Positions 1-9,289 of a stretch of DNA of 64,000 nt are shown here, one piece after another. This DNA comes from Capnocytophaga sp. oral taxon 878. Its GTDB lineage: Bacteria > Bacteroidota > Bacteroidia > Flavobacteriales > Flavobacteriaceae. The stretch covers positions 186,001 to 250,000 of the forward strand of contig NZ_CP027229.1 in NCBI RefSeq assembly GCF_002999135.1, given 5' to 3'. A model generated the notes under the pieces. That model searched no databases, was not told the origin of the DNA, and saw nothing but the letters and a program-made list of their open reading frames with translations. Every line of letters starts with the position of its first letter. Position 1 is the first letter of the stretch. A program made the position numbers and the translations under genes.

Positions 1-1668
1 AGGCTATTTTTCCTACTATATCATTTAACTGGTTCCCCGAAATGTCTATAACCATCTTTCCACAGAACTGCGAGATAGAATCTAGCTCCATAAACTTCAA
101 GGCGTGTAAGTCTGCTATCGCTATATCAGCTTGGAAATCAAATTTATTACTTTTCCCCGATAGATCGGCAAGCCCATCAAATTTCATAGTAAGATTAGGA
201 TCACGTGCATCTATTTTACCGTTGAATACTTGTTGCTTTAGCTCACCATTTACCCCAATGCGTTTATAGTTATAACCATTGTAACCAACCGAATGGATAT
301 GCCCATTAGCAAATAGTTGCATAGTACTCGGCTCAAAGCCTTGTCCGCGCACTACCAAGTCTGCTGTTAAGTTTCCTACACTATTGTCACCAAGTAGTTT
401 TCCTAAGTGTAGTTGCTCGGTGCTGAGGTCTGCTTTAAAAGTTGTTTTATCTGTATGAGTAAGGTCTTCTAAAGAGCCATTAATATGTGCCTTCCCTTCT
501 GGGGTTCGCAATATTAAATTCGTGAATAATGAAGTTGTTTTATAGCTAAAATCACCATCTATTGATACCAATCCCAACCTTTGTAGTACATCAGGTAGGT
601 TTTCTCCTAATGTTTGAGGCATTAGGTATGCCAAATCATTATAGATAGTTTGTGCATACACACCTTTCCCTTCAATAATAATATCTTTATTGTTTGAAAG
701 TAAGTTCTTGAATGATAAATCACCTGTAATTGAAGAGTTTTGGTAGTTAATCTCTCCTTTAGGTATATTGAAGTTGTTTAAAGTACCTTTAAGGGTTACA
801 TTTTTTAGTTCGATAAGGCGTTCAGGGGTAAAACCATTGTAAAAGGTGTTTAGATGGCTTGTATTTACTTTTCCTTCATACACATTAGCATCCCATACTA
901 CACTATTTACAAAGTTCCCATAGCTACCATTATACGGGTACATTTTTAAGTTTGCTACCAACGAGGTTGAAGTATTACCTTTCAGTTGCAGATGTAGCAA
1001 ACCTGTTTGCATCAGGCTATCAGTATATTCAAATCTTTCAGCCGCCAAATTGCTTACTTCTAGTTGCTTGTTATAGGTGAAGTTAGCACTAGCACTTAGC
1101 GCTATATTACTGCCCAATATTTGGAAGTTACCTACTTCAGCATTCAGTTTGTCTAATTGCAAAAGGTTAGGGTCGGCATTGTTCTCGTCGCTTATATAAC
1201 ACCTGCTGTTGTTCAGGTTTATCTTTCCCGTTTTCATAACAAATTTACCTGAACTAGGCTTCCCCGAGTCAAACTTATTTACGAATACATCAAGGTTACT
1301 AAGGGTGTCTCCTTTATGGGTTTTCATATCCAAAAACAGCTCATTAGCCTCTATCTTTCCAAAATAAAGATTACCATCTATAAGTTGTTTTATATCCAAG
1401 ATAGAGGTGCTAAGCTCCTTAGCCCATATAAGGGTATCTTGCTTATGATCACGTACCAAAGTGCCTTTAATATCTACCTTCCCATTGAATTTGATATGAA
1501 TACGCTGTATGTCAATATTAATACCAAAATCTTCATTTAGGTAAGCCACTACTTTCTTAGCAATAAAGGTTTGGGTGGCAGGAAAAGACAATGCCGCCAC
1601 TGCAATCCCCAATATAATGAGAATTACTACTACAATCTTGCCAAGTATTTTTAAAAACCGTTTGATAT
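1..1668 (-). CDS. tamB: TamB-like translocation/assembly module protein (partial)
   Basis: The leftward frame is open from about 1680 to the left edge, so only the N-terminal ~555 residues are visible. It begins with a basic stretch and one hydrophobic segment (KRFLKILGKIVVVILIILG), then an AsmA/TamB-type N-terminal region with phrases typical of flavobacterial TamB (LIWAKELSTSILDIKQLIDG, NLYFGKIEANELFLDMKTHK), followed by long beta-rich repeats. TamB proteins are inner-membrane anchored and span the periplasm, assisting outer-membrane protein assembly or phospholipid transport; they are usually 1200-1700 residues. It lies directly downstream of topA, about 20 bp from its stop. No in-frame ATG, GTG or TTG precedes the membrane segment; an ATC at 1668-1666 sits where the initiator would be expected, and the first in-frame TTG (1612) lies inside the segment. 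The start is therefore uncertain. Confidence 0.75.
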
Positions 1669-1685
1669 GCGTATAAAAATAGAAA

Positions 1686-4175
1686 TTATTTCTTCTTGCT
1701 TACTGCCTTTTTAGCTACTGCTTTGGGTTTTGGCTCTTTTTCGGCTAATAAAGCAAGAGCTTGTTCTTTAGTCAGTGTCTCTACATTTGTGTCTTTAGGT
1801 AGTTCCACTTTAGCTTTTCCTTTTAGCAAAGTAAATCTACCCCAGCGGGCTTTTTCTATGCGCATTTCGCCTTCATCCCACTGTTTCACTACTTTTTCCG
1901 ATTCTTTCTTCAGCTTGCTCTCTATCAGTTCTTCAATATCGTGCTTGCTTAAATTATTGAAATCGTATTTCTTAGTAACGTTTATATAATTATTGTTCCA
2001 CTTAATAAAGGGGCCAAATCTTCCTACTCCCTTTATCACTTCCAATCCTTGGTAACTTGCAATAGGGGCATCAGCTTTTTGCTTTTCTCCTATCAGCTCT
2101 TTAGCGCGTTCAAGGGTTACACCAAATACGTCTTCACCCTTGGCTAATGATATATAAGCATCTCCATAATGCACATAAGGCCCAAAACGTCCCACATTCA
2201 CTTCCACATTCTTGCCCTCTACAACACCCAAATGGCGTGGTAATTCAAATAGCTTCAAGGCTTCTTCAAAAGTAATCGTCTCTATCGACATCCCCGATAG
2301 CAAACTCGCATAAATAGGTTTTTCCTTATCATCAGGGTTACCTATTTGTGCCATCGCTCCGTAGCGTCCTAAGCGCACACTTAAAGGCCTTCCGCTCTTA
2401 GGGTCTACCCCCAATACACGTTCACCGGTTTCGCGCCCTGTATTCTTCTCTACATTTTCTACTATGGGGTGAAAATGAGTGTAGAACTGGCTTAGCATCT
2501 CTGTCCAATTCTCATTCCCTTCCGCTATTTCGTCAAAGCTATTCTCTACCTTAGCCGTAAAATTATAGTCCATTATAGTGCCAAAGTAGTTTACCAAAAA
2601 GTCATTCACTACACTTCCTATGTCAGTAGGCATTAGTTTTCCTTTATCTGCTCCTACTTTTTCAGTAAGTGTCTTTGTTTTGATAACGCCTTTAGCAAGG
2701 GTAAGCTGTTGGTAAGGGCGCACTTCTCCCTCCAAGCTGCTGCGTTCCACATAGTTTCTGTTCTGAATGGTCGAAATGGTAGGCGCATAGGTCGAAGGGC
2801 GTCCTATACCTAGCTCTTCCAACTTTTTCACCAGTGATGCCTCTGTATAACGCGGTTGCGGACGCGTATAGCGTTCCGTAGCTGTAATATGATGGTTGCC
2901 AAGTACCTCTCCTTTGTGCAAAGAAGGTAGCATACCCTCTTGTTCTTCATCTTCGTCATCAGTACTTTCCAAATATACTTTCAAAAAGCCGTCAAATTGC
3001 ACCACCTCACCCGATGCCGTAAAATACTCATTATGCTTATCTGCTTCAATCTTTACAGTAGTACGTTCTACTTGTGCATCAGCCATTTGCGAGGCAAGAG
3101 TGCGTTTCCATATCAGTTCATACAGCTTGTTTTGGTCTGCTTCAGCTGGTATGCTTGTCCTTGCCATATCTGTAGGGCGTATAGCCTCGTGTGCCTCTTG
3201 TGCTCCTTTAGTTTTAGTGGCGAAATTGCGCACTTGGCTGTAAGGCGCACCAAAAAGCTGTATAATAGCATTTTTAGCAGCAGTAAGTGCCTCTTGTGAT
3301 AGGTTCACACTATCGGTACGCATATAGGTAATAAATCCCGATTCGTATAAGCGTTGCGCCACTGTCATCGTTTTGCTTACCGAAAATGATAGCTTCCTCG
3401 CTGCTTCTTGTTGCAGGGTCGAAGTTGTAAAAGGTGGTGCCGGACTCTTCTTCGCTGGCTTCTTCTCTAACGATGCCACCTTAAAGTTAGCTCCTATATT
3501 CTGTTGCAAAAACAAAGCCGCTTCTTGCTCATTGTCAAATGCTTTTGGCAGCGTAGCTCTTACTATCTTGCCTTCTTGTGTAACAAATTCAGCACTTATT
3601 TTAAATGCCGATTGCGTTTTAAATTCTTGTATCTCACGCTCACGTTCCACTATCAGCCGTACCGCTACCGATTGCACACGCCCTGCCGATAGCCCACTCT
3701 TAATCTTCTTCCATAGCACAGGCGATAGCTCATAACCCACCAACCTATCCAGCACACGCCTTGCTTGCTGTGCATTTACCAAATTGTAATCTATACCACG
3801 TGGGTTCTTAATAGCCTTTTCAATGGCACTTTTAGTAATCGAGTTAAATACAATGCGCTTAGTATTAGCCGTCTTCAGTTTTAAAGTCTCCGCCAAGTGC
3901 CATGCTATGGCCTCTCCTTCGCGGTCCTCATCCGATGCCAACCATACCGTCTCAGCTGTCGATGTAAGTGCTTTGAGTTCCTTTACAAGGTTCTTCTTAT
4001 CACTTGAAATCAGATAATTAGGCTTAAAACCATTCTGTATATCCACCCCCAGCTCGTTCGAGGGTAAATCTACAATATGCCCATAGCTGGACACCACTTT
4101 ATAGTCCTTACCTAAAAACTTTTCAATAGTTTTAGCCTTCGCCGGCGACTCTACAATCACTACATTCTTAGCCAT
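1686..4175 (-). CDS. topA: DNA topoisomerase I (type IA)
   Basis: Relaxes negatively supercoiled DNA through a transient 5'-phosphotyrosine link. The 829-residue product starts MAKNVVIVESPAKAKTIEKF, the classic Toprim opening; an upstream in-frame ATG at 4289 would add 38 residues that do not look conserved and would precede the promoter, so 4175 is preferred. Toprim acidic motif SDEDREGEA is near residue 80, and the catalytic tyrosine is Tyr284 in FITYMRTDS. The C-terminus has repeated GRFGPY/GRFGPF-type TopA C-terminal repeats and a lysine-rich tail instead of zinc fingers; I see no cysteine anywhere in the protein, so the Cys4 fingers of the E. coli enzyme are absent. This fingerless form is common in Bacteroidota. 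A promoter is visible just upstream at 4205-4235, and tamB follows. Confidence 0.97.
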   Translation of the reverse strand: MAKNVVIVESPAKAKTIEKFLGKDYKVVSSYGHIVDLPSNELGVDIQNGFKPNYLISSDKKNLVKELKALTSTAETVWLASDEDREGEAIAWHLAETLKLKTANTKRIVFNSITKSAIEKAIKNPRGIDYNLVNAQQARRVLDRLVGYELSPVLWKKIKSGLSAGRVQSVAVRLIVEREREIQEFKTQSAFKISAEFVTQEGKIVRATLPKAFDNEQEAALFLQQNIGANFKVASLEKKPAKKSPAPPFTTSTLQQEAARKLSFSVSKTMTVAQRLYESGFITYMRTDSVNLSQEALTAAKNAIIQLFGAPYSQVRNFATKTKGAQEAHEAIRPTDMARTSIPAEADQNKLYELIWKRTLASQMADAQVERTTVKIEADKHNEYFTASGEVVQFDGFLKVYLESTDDEDEEQEGMLPSLHKGEVLGNHHITATERYTRPQPRYTEASLVKKLEELGIGRPSTYAPTISTIQNRNYVERSSLEGEVRPYQQLTLAKGVIKTKTLTEKVGADKGKLMPTDIGSVVNDFLVNYFGTIMDYNFTAKVENSFDEIAEGNENWTEMLSQFYTHFHPIVENVEKNTGRETGERVLGVDPKSGRPLSVRLGRYGAMAQIGNPDDKEKPIYASLLSGMSIETITFEEALKLFELPRHLGVVEGKNVEVNVGRFGPYVHYGDAYISLAKGEDVFGVTLERAKELIGEKQKADAPIASYQGLEVIKGVGRFGPFIKWNNNYINVTKKYDFNNLSKHDIEELIESKLKKESEKVVKQWDEGEMRIEKARWGRFTLLKGKAKVELPKDTNVETLTKEQALALLAEKEPKPKAVAKKAVSKKK

Positions 4176-4204
4176 ACGCTTGTTGTTATTATGAGTTATT
4201 GGGC

Positions 4205-4235
4205 GCAAAAGTACAAACTTTTTTGCAAATAACAA
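4205..4235 (-). promoter_or_regulatory. topA promoter
   Basis: On the minus strand a TTG (4235-4233) is followed by 19 nt and then TACTTTTGC (4213-4205), matching the Bacteroidota sigma-A pattern TTG-N19-TAnnTTTG. It lies about 30 nt upstream of the topA ATG at 4175. Confidence 0.75.
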
Positions 4236-4433
4236 TATTTTTTGCTTTTCACTTTTCTCACCAACCTCATACATATCACTTATTCCCACCCCTCTTACTT
4301 CTCAACTTTTATCTATTACCTAATTGCGAATAATGCAAAAATTCCCTTCCTCCACTCTCTCACCTCTTATTTTTTATTCTTACCTAATAATCAGCCCATT
4401 CCGCCCCCATCATTCCCCCAACCACCCTCCAAG

Positions 4434-4493
4434 ATGAACGAACAATGAACGAACGAATAACGAACTATAAACGAACTATAAACGAAGGATAAG
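4434..4493 (-). repeat. 11-nt-period tandem array, copy A
   Basis: Five consecutive 11-nt units can be laid out as GATGAACGAAC, AATGAACGAAC, GAATAACGAAC, TATAAACGAAC and TATAAACGAAG. Read on the minus strand they match the CTTCGTTTATC-type units at 9963, 18653, 21740 and 55467. The array sits about 200 bp upstream of the dnaB promoter. Confidence 0.8.
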
Positions 4494-4724
4494 CATTACT
4501 TCCCTCATTTTCAATACTATTAACCTTAAAACATCCCTTTGCTAAATTCACAACAAAATACACAAAACTTTACATTTTTCTCATATATTTACCATTTTCC
4601 TTCTATTTTTATCAATTTCTCATTACGCATTCTCAATCCCCTTCATATCTCTTACCTCTTACCTCTTACCTCTCCCAAATCCTCCCCACCCTCTTGCTAT
4701 TTGATAATTAATTCGTACCTTTGC
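4445..4724 (+). repeat. 280-bp inverted repeat, left arm
   Basis: This stretch matches the reverse complement of 9732-10011 over exactly the same length, with about 30-35 mismatches by eye, clustered just after the 11-nt array. It includes the array, a run of CTCTTAC heptamers (about 4649-4675), and the promoter of dnaB at its inner end. Confidence 0.85.
4694..4724 (+). promoter_or_regulatory. dnaB promoter
   Basis: TTG at 4694-4696, 19 nt, then TACCTTTGC (4716-4724). The dnaB ATG follows at 4729, so the leader would be very short or nearly absent. The same promoter with the same spacing is present in the opposite arm of the inverted repeat. Confidence 0.75.
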
Positions 4725-4728
4725 GCCT

Positions 4729-6303
4729 ATGAACGAAACTGATAATATACCCGTAACCGATAATATACCTCAAAACCAGAGGATTACACGCGTACAGCCC
4801 ACCCTCGAACGCGGCAAAATACCCCCTCAAGACCTAAACCTCGAGGAGGCAATACTCGGCGCTATGCTCATCGATAAAAAAGGTGTCGATGACGTAATCG
4901 ATATCCTCAATGCCGAAGTATTCTACAAAAAACAAAACCAACTCATATACGAGGCTATCTTCCAGCTATTCAACCAGTCCGAAGCTATCGATTTGCTCAC
5001 CGTAGCCGAACAGCTGCGCCGTAACGGCAACCTCGAAGCCGTAGGTGGCGAACTATACCTCATCAACCTCACACAGCGCGTATCATCATCCGCCAACGTC
5101 GAGTTCCACGCTCGCATCATCCTACAAAAATTCATCAAGCGCAAGCTCATCGAAATATCTTCAGGAATTATTGAAGACGCCTATGACGATACCCAAGACG
5201 TGTTCGATTCCTTAGATGCCGCCGAACAAAAACTCTATGAAGTAACACAAGGAAACCTCAAGCGCACAGCCGAGTCCGCTGGCGATTTAGTAGTCAAAGC
5301 CCTTAAAAATATACAAGACCTATCCAACAAAACCGACGGATTTAGCGGCGTACCATCAGGATTTACCAAGCTCGACCACCTCACCTCCGGATGGCAAGCC
5401 AGCGACCTCATCATCGTCGCAGCACGCCCCGGTATGGGTAAAACAGCCCTCACACTATCTATGGCTCGTAACATAGCCGTAGGGCAAAACATACCCGTAG
5501 CATTCTTCTCGTTAGAAATGTCCGCAGTGCAGCTCATCACCCGTCTCATATCCTCCGAAACCGGACTTACTTCCGAGAAGCTCCGCACCGGTAAGCTCGA
5601 AGAAGCCGAATGGTATGTACTCAATACCCGCGTCAAAGATCTCGAAAAAGCACCCTTGTATATTGATGATACCCCCTCTATTTCTATATTCGACCTCCGT
5701 GCCAAAGCACGACGCCTCTCTCAGCAAAAACAAATAAAACTCATCATTATCGATTACCTACAACTGATGAGCGCCGGAGGTAGCAAAGGCGTAGGTAACC
5801 GCGAACAAGAAATATCAACCATCTCCCGAAACCTAAAAGCCTTAGCCAAAGAACTTAACATACCCGTAATAGCCCTCTCTCAGCTATCACGTAATGTCGA
5901 GTCCCGCCCAGGGCAACAAAAACGCCCTCAGCTGTCCGACCTGCGTGAGTCTGGTGCCATTGAGCAAGATGCCGATATAGTGTCGTTCATCTATCGCCCC
6001 GAATACTACAAAATTATGGAATGGGACGATGAGTCTCAAACCCCCACCGCAGGCCAAGCCGAGTTCATCGTCGCCAAGCACCGTAACGGAGGATTGGATA
6101 ACATACGCCTCAAGTTTGAAGGGCAGTTCGGTAGGTTTGCCAATCTCGATGAAGGCTATGCCTATAGCGGAGGCGGTATTGAAGAGTTAGGCTCAAAAAT
6201 GAATGAAGGCATAGTCTTTGATCCTGTACCTATGGCTTCTCCCTCACAAGCATTCGGGCAAGTAGCACCACCACCCTCCACCCCCGACGAAGTACCGTTT
6301 TAG
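4729..6303 (+). CDS. dnaB: Replicative DNA helicase DnaB
   Basis: Hexameric 5'-3' helicase that unwinds DNA at the replication fork and recruits primase. The 524-residue protein has the DnaB N-terminal domain (about residues 23-125, EEAILGAMLIDKKGVDDVID), a linker, and a RecA-like ATPase domain with Walker A ARPGMGKTAL near residue 233, Walker B IIIDYLQLM near 345, and the conserved SQLSRNVESRPGQQKRPQLS/DLRESGAIEQDAD region. No intein is present, unlike some DnaB proteins. The proline-rich C-terminal tail is ordinary for Bacteroidota. Codons ending in C are noticeably frequent compared with accA or lysS in this window. msrA begins 12 bp downstream and is probably cotranscribed. Confidence 0.98.
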   Translation: MNETDNIPVTDNIPQNQRITRVQPTLERGKIPPQDLNLEEAILGAMLIDKKGVDDVIDILNAEVFYKKQNQLIYEAIFQLFNQSEAIDLLTVAEQLRRNGNLEAVGGELYLINLTQRVSSSANVEFHARIILQKFIKRKLIEISSGIIEDAYDDTQDVFDSLDAAEQKLYEVTQGNLKRTAESAGDLVVKALKNIQDLSNKTDGFSGVPSGFTKLDHLTSGWQASDLIIVAARPGMGKTALTLSMARNIAVGQNIPVAFFSLEMSAVQLITRLISSETGLTSEKLRTGKLEEAEWYVLNTRVKDLEKAPLYIDDTPSISIFDLRAKARRLSQQKQIKLIIIDYLQLMSAGGSKGVGNREQEISTISRNLKALAKELNIPVIALSQLSRNVESRPGQQKRPQLSDLRESGAIEQDADIVSFIYRPEYYKIMEWDDESQTPTAGQAEFIVAKHRNGGLDNIRLKFEGQFGRFANLDEGYAYSGGGIEELGSKMNEGIVFDPVPMASPSQAFGQVAPPPSTPDEVPF

Positions 6304-6315
6304 GTAAAATAAAGT

Positions 6316-6915
6316 GTGAAAGAAATGAGTAAAATACAACAAGTAAAACCTGCCAATGAGATAATCTATCTGGCAGGAGGCTGCTTTTGGGGTACCGAGT
6401 ACTTCTATAAGCGCGTACGTGGCGTGCTACAAGTACAATCGGGCTATGTGAATGGGCACACCAATAAGCCTATTTATGAAGAAGTAATGACAGGCACTAC
6501 CGGTTATGCCGAAGCCGTTAAAATTACCTATGACCCCCAACAAATAAGCCTAAAAAAACTCTTAACACTTTTCTTTACTACTATTAACCCTACCAGCCTT
6601 AATAAGCAAGGCAGTGATGTAGGCACCCAGTACCGCACAGGCATCTACTACCTTACCCCAGCACAAAAAATAACAGCACAAGCAGCCCTACGCCGCTTGG
6701 CTGCCCACTATACCGAACCTGTAGTAGTGGAGTGCGAACCCTTTAAGGTATTCCAGCCTGCCGAAGAATGGCATATCGATTATTTAGAGAAATTTCCCTC
6801 TGTTACTTGCCATATCAATCCTACAGTACTGCGCAATGCCCGTATGGCTAACCCCATACCCCTTTCCAAGAAAAAACATAACCTTAATAAGCTTAGGAAA
6901 CTCATTAACCATTAA
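6316..6915 (+). CDS. msrA: Peptide-methionine (S)-S-oxide reductase
   Basis: Reduces the S-epimer of methionine sulfoxide in proteins, using a nucleophilic cysteine. The catalytic motif GGCFWGTEYF is at residues 21-30 (Cys23 counted from the GTG start), and the conserved YDPQQISLKKLLTLFF, SDVGTQYRTGIYYL and EEWHIDYLEK segments follow. It is a 199-residue single-domain MsrA without a fused MsrB domain. A GTG at 6316 and an ATG three codons later (6325) are both possible starts; the choice changes only three residues. It follows dnaB by 12 bp and is followed by the GH3-like gene after 5 bp, so the three genes look like one transcript. Confidence 0.96.
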   Translation: MKEMSKIQQVKPANEIIYLAGGCFWGTEYFYKRVRGVLQVQSGYVNGHTNKPIYEEVMTGTTGYAEAVKITYDPQQISLKKLLTLFFTTINPTSLNKQGSDVGTQYRTGIYYLTPAQKITAQAALRRLAAHYTEPVVVECEPFKVFQPAEEWHIDYLEKFPSVTCHINPTVLRNARMANPIPLSKKKHNLNKLRKLINH

Positions 6916-6920
6916 TTGTT

Positions 6921-8405
6921 ATGATAAAGTCATTTCTATCCAAAATAGTAGCTGCTGTAGCCAAAAAGAAGATTGATAAATGGGCTAATAACCCCATAGC
7001 TACACAGGATAAGTTATTCCATAACCTCATAGCTCAAGCCAAGAATACAGCTTTCGGGCGTGATCATCATTTTAATGAAATTAAAACCTATGCCGATTTT
7101 GTAGCACGCGTACCCCTACGTGATTATGAAGCCCTACGCCCTTATATTGATAGGGTAGTGAAAGGCGAAAAAGATGTGTTATGGAAAGGCAAACCCCTAT
7201 ATTTTGCCAAAACATCGGGTACTACCAGTGGGGCGAAGTACATACCCATTACCAAAGCCTCAATGCCTTATCACGTACAAGGTGCCCGCGATGCTATATT
7301 GTGCTATATCAATGAAACTAAAAAAACTGACTTTGTAGAAGGGAAAATGATTTTCCTACAAGGTAGCCCTATATTAAGTGAGAAGAATGGTATCAAAACT
7401 GGTAGGCTATCGGGGATAGCAGCTCATTATGTGCCTGCTTACTTGCAGCGCAATCGTATGCCTTCCTACAAAACTAACTGCATAGATGATTGGGAAACTA
7501 AAGTAGAAGCTATTGTAACCGAAACCTTCTCTAAAAATATGACTCTCATTAGCGGTATCCCTTCGTGGGTACTGATGTACTTTGAGCGGCTATACCAGCG
7601 CTCGGGGTTGAAGGTAGGTAAATTGTTCCCTAATTTTAGCTTGTTTATATACGGTGGGGTGAACTATGAGCCTTATAGGCAGCAGTTTGAACACCTTATA
7701 GGGCGCAAGGTAGATAGCATAGAGCTATACCCTGCCAGTGAGGGCTTTTTTGCTTATCAGGATAGCCAGAAGAAAAAGGGAATGCTACTGCTGCTTAATG
7801 CGGGTATCTTTTATGAATTTGTAGAAGCTGATACTTTCTTCACCGAAAACCCTAAGCGTATCAGTTTGAAAGATGTACAGCTGGGTGTGAATTACGCTCT
7901 TATTATCAGTACTAATGCGGGGCTTTGGGGTTATAATATAGGCGATACGGTGCAGTTTACTTCATTGGCACCTTACCGCATAGTAGTTACCGGGCGTATT
8001 AAGCACTTTATATCGGCTTTTGGGGAACATGTAATAGCTAAAGAAGTAGAAGAGGCTATGCGTGAGGGGCTGGAAGCTACAGGCGCCCGCATAACCGAGT
8101 TTACCGTTGCCCCACAAGTGAATCCTACTGCTGGTGAGTTGCCTTACCACGAGTGGTTTGTAGAGTTTGAACAAAAACCGGCTGATATGAAACTATTGGC
8201 TGAGATAATAGATAAAGCCCTGCAAACTCAAAATATGTATTATTATGACCTCATACAGGGTAGGGTGTTACAAACCCTAAAAATTACCGAAGTGCCTGAA
8301 GGCGGTTTTGCTGCTTATATGAAGAAAAAAGGCAAACTTGGTGGGCAGAATAAAATGCAACGCTTGGCCAATGATAGGAGCGTTGTAGAGGAACTGATTC
8401 CTTAA
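6921..8405 (+). CDS. GH3 auxin-responsive promoter family protein
   Basis: A 494-residue member of the GH3 family, ATP-dependent acyl-adenylating enzymes best known in plants, where they conjugate hormone carboxylates to amino acids. The nucleotide-binding motif is visible at residues 98-110 (TSGTTSGAKYIPIT), with ELYPASEGFFAYQ and GLWGYNIGDTVQFT later, both family hallmarks. Bacteroidota carry conserved GH3 proteins, but their substrate is not established as far as I know, so no reaction is assigned. It lies 5 bp after msrA and converges on the TonB-domain genes, with only 16 bp between the two coding ends and no obvious hairpin there. Confidence 0.9.
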   Translation: MIKSFLSKIVAAVAKKKIDKWANNPIATQDKLFHNLIAQAKNTAFGRDHHFNEIKTYADFVARVPLRDYEALRPYIDRVVKGEKDVLWKGKPLYFAKTSGTTSGAKYIPITKASMPYHVQGARDAILCYINETKKTDFVEGKMIFLQGSPILSEKNGIKTGRLSGIAAHYVPAYLQRNRMPSYKTNCIDDWETKVEAIVTETFSKNMTLISGIPSWVLMYFERLYQRSGLKVGKLFPNFSLFIYGGVNYEPYRQQFEHLIGRKVDSIELYPASEGFFAYQDSQKKKGMLLLLNAGIFYEFVEADTFFTENPKRISLKDVQLGVNYALIISTNAGLWGYNIGDTVQFTSLAPYRIVVTGRIKHFISAFGEHVIAKEVEEAMREGLEATGARITEFTVAPQVNPTAGELPYHEWFVEFEQKPADMKLLAEIIDKALQTQNMYYYDLIQGRVLQTLKITEVPEGGFAAYMKKKGKLGGQNKMQRLANDRSVVEELIP

Positions 8406-8421
8406 CTTCTATTTAAAACAT

Positions 8422-8850
8422 CTAATCAATTAACTTAAACCTGATGCAGTATTTGTAAAGTACTGCTACGGGCTTTCCGACGTGCTGGGCGGGTATAAAA
8501 GGGGGTAACTTTTTTATAATGCGCTCAGCTTCTTTTTCTAAAAACTTATCAGTACCACGTGTTCTAAGTACAGTGGTGCTGCCATCGGTATTGATGCGGA
8601 TGTATAGTAATACTTTGCCTGTAATACCCATCTCGACTGCAGGTTCGGGGTAATGAAAGTATTTGGCTACGTGCTGGTCTAACTGTGATTTAAAGCAATG
8701 GTGTTGGCGCTCATTGAGGGTGTCTTGGCACTGTGAGAACATTGGTTTTTGATCAACAAAATCATAAGGCAGCATAAAGGTATCGGTATGGGTGTTTTGG
8801 CTGTAACTTTGGTAGGTGATGAGTGCCAAAAGTAAGAGTATCTTCTTCAT
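8422..8850 (-). CDS. Secreted protein with TonB C-terminal domain (1)
   Basis: A 142-residue protein with a signal peptide (about residues 1-17, ending SYS-Q) followed almost directly by a TonB C-terminal domain. The core IRINTDGSTTVLRTRG and the closing KPVAVLYKYCIRFKL match the energy-transducer TonB fold. There is no membrane anchor beyond the cleavable signal and no proline-rich linker, so it cannot connect to ExbB/ExbD as a classical TonB does. A cysteine pair (MFSQC...RQHHCFK) precedes the domain and recurs in all paralogues here. It is the last of three leftward paralogues separated by 13-15 bp. Its role is unknown; it may bind TonB boxes in the periplasm or be a domain reused for another purpose. 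Confidence 0.85.
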   Translation of the reverse strand: MKKILLLLALITYQSYSQNTHTDTFMLPYDFVDQKPMFSQCQDTLNERQHHCFKSQLDQHVAKYFHYPEPAVEMGITGKVLLYIRINTDGSTTVLRTRGTDKFLEKEAERIIKKLPPFIPAQHVGKPVAVLYKYCIRFKLID

Positions 8851-8865
8851 TGCAATTAATTTTTT

Positions 8866-9276
8866 TCAACTTTTAAATATTACAGGAAAGGCGTAGGTTA
8901 CGGCTGTAGGCTTTCCTTTGTGCTTACCAGGAATGAGGCGTGGGAGGCTACTGATGAGGCGTTTGGCTTCGGCTTCGAAGTCTTTATCAAAGCCTCGTAC
9001 TCCTAATATTGTTATGCTGCCATCGGTATTGATGCGGAAACTTACCATTACCCTACCTTGTGCGCAGGAGTTGTTGGGGAAGCGTAGGTTTTGGGCTATG
9101 TGTTTATCTATCTGCTCTTTAAAGCAGCGGTTTTGTTCTTCTTTGGGTAGGTTTTTACATTCGGGGAATAGAGGTTTTTCTTCTATTACTGTATAGGGTA
9201 TGAATTCTTCTTCCTCTTGGCTATAGCTTTGAGTGTAGGCTGTTAAAATCAGGAATAATAAGAGTATTTTCTTCAT
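8866..9276 (-). CDS. Secreted protein with TonB C-terminal domain (2)
   Basis: A 136-residue paralogue of its neighbours: signal peptide (about 1-19, ending SYS-Q), acidic linker, the cysteine pair LFPEC...QNRCFKEQIDKH, then a TonB C-terminal domain with VMVSFRINTDGSITILGVRG, AEAKRLISSLPRLIPGK and a final KPTAVTYAFPVIF. It is the closest of the three to the C-terminal domain of the complete TonB at 11153, sharing the RINTDGS core, the GVRG turn and the LIPGK loop. It lacks the proline-rich spacer and permanent transmembrane helix. It is the middle gene of the probable three-gene operon. Confidence 0.87.
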   Translation of the reverse strand: MKKILLLFLILTAYTQSYSQEEEEFIPYTVIEEKPLFPECKNLPKEEQNRCFKEQIDKHIAQNLRFPNNSCAQGRVMVSFRINTDGSITILGVRGFDKDFEAEAKRLISSLPRLIPGKHKGKPTAVTYAFPVIFKS

Positions 9277-9289
9277 TTTATTTATTTTT

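Larger units (their letters stand above)
4176..4728. other. Gene-free intergenic region between topA and dnaB
   Basis: About 550 bp between divergent topA and dnaB. From left to right it holds the topA promoter (4205-4235), an AT- and C-rich stretch (4240-4435) in which I see no gene, an array of 11-nt units (4434-4493), and the rest of a 280-bp repeat that ends in the dnaB promoter. A short open frame (4539-4742) resembles one at 9723-9917, but only because the DNA itself is repeated. Confidence 0.7.

Noticed and set aside
4434..4493. Possible CRISPR-like or minisatellite array
   Set aside because: Units are contiguous 11-mers without spacers; no cas genes occur in the window.
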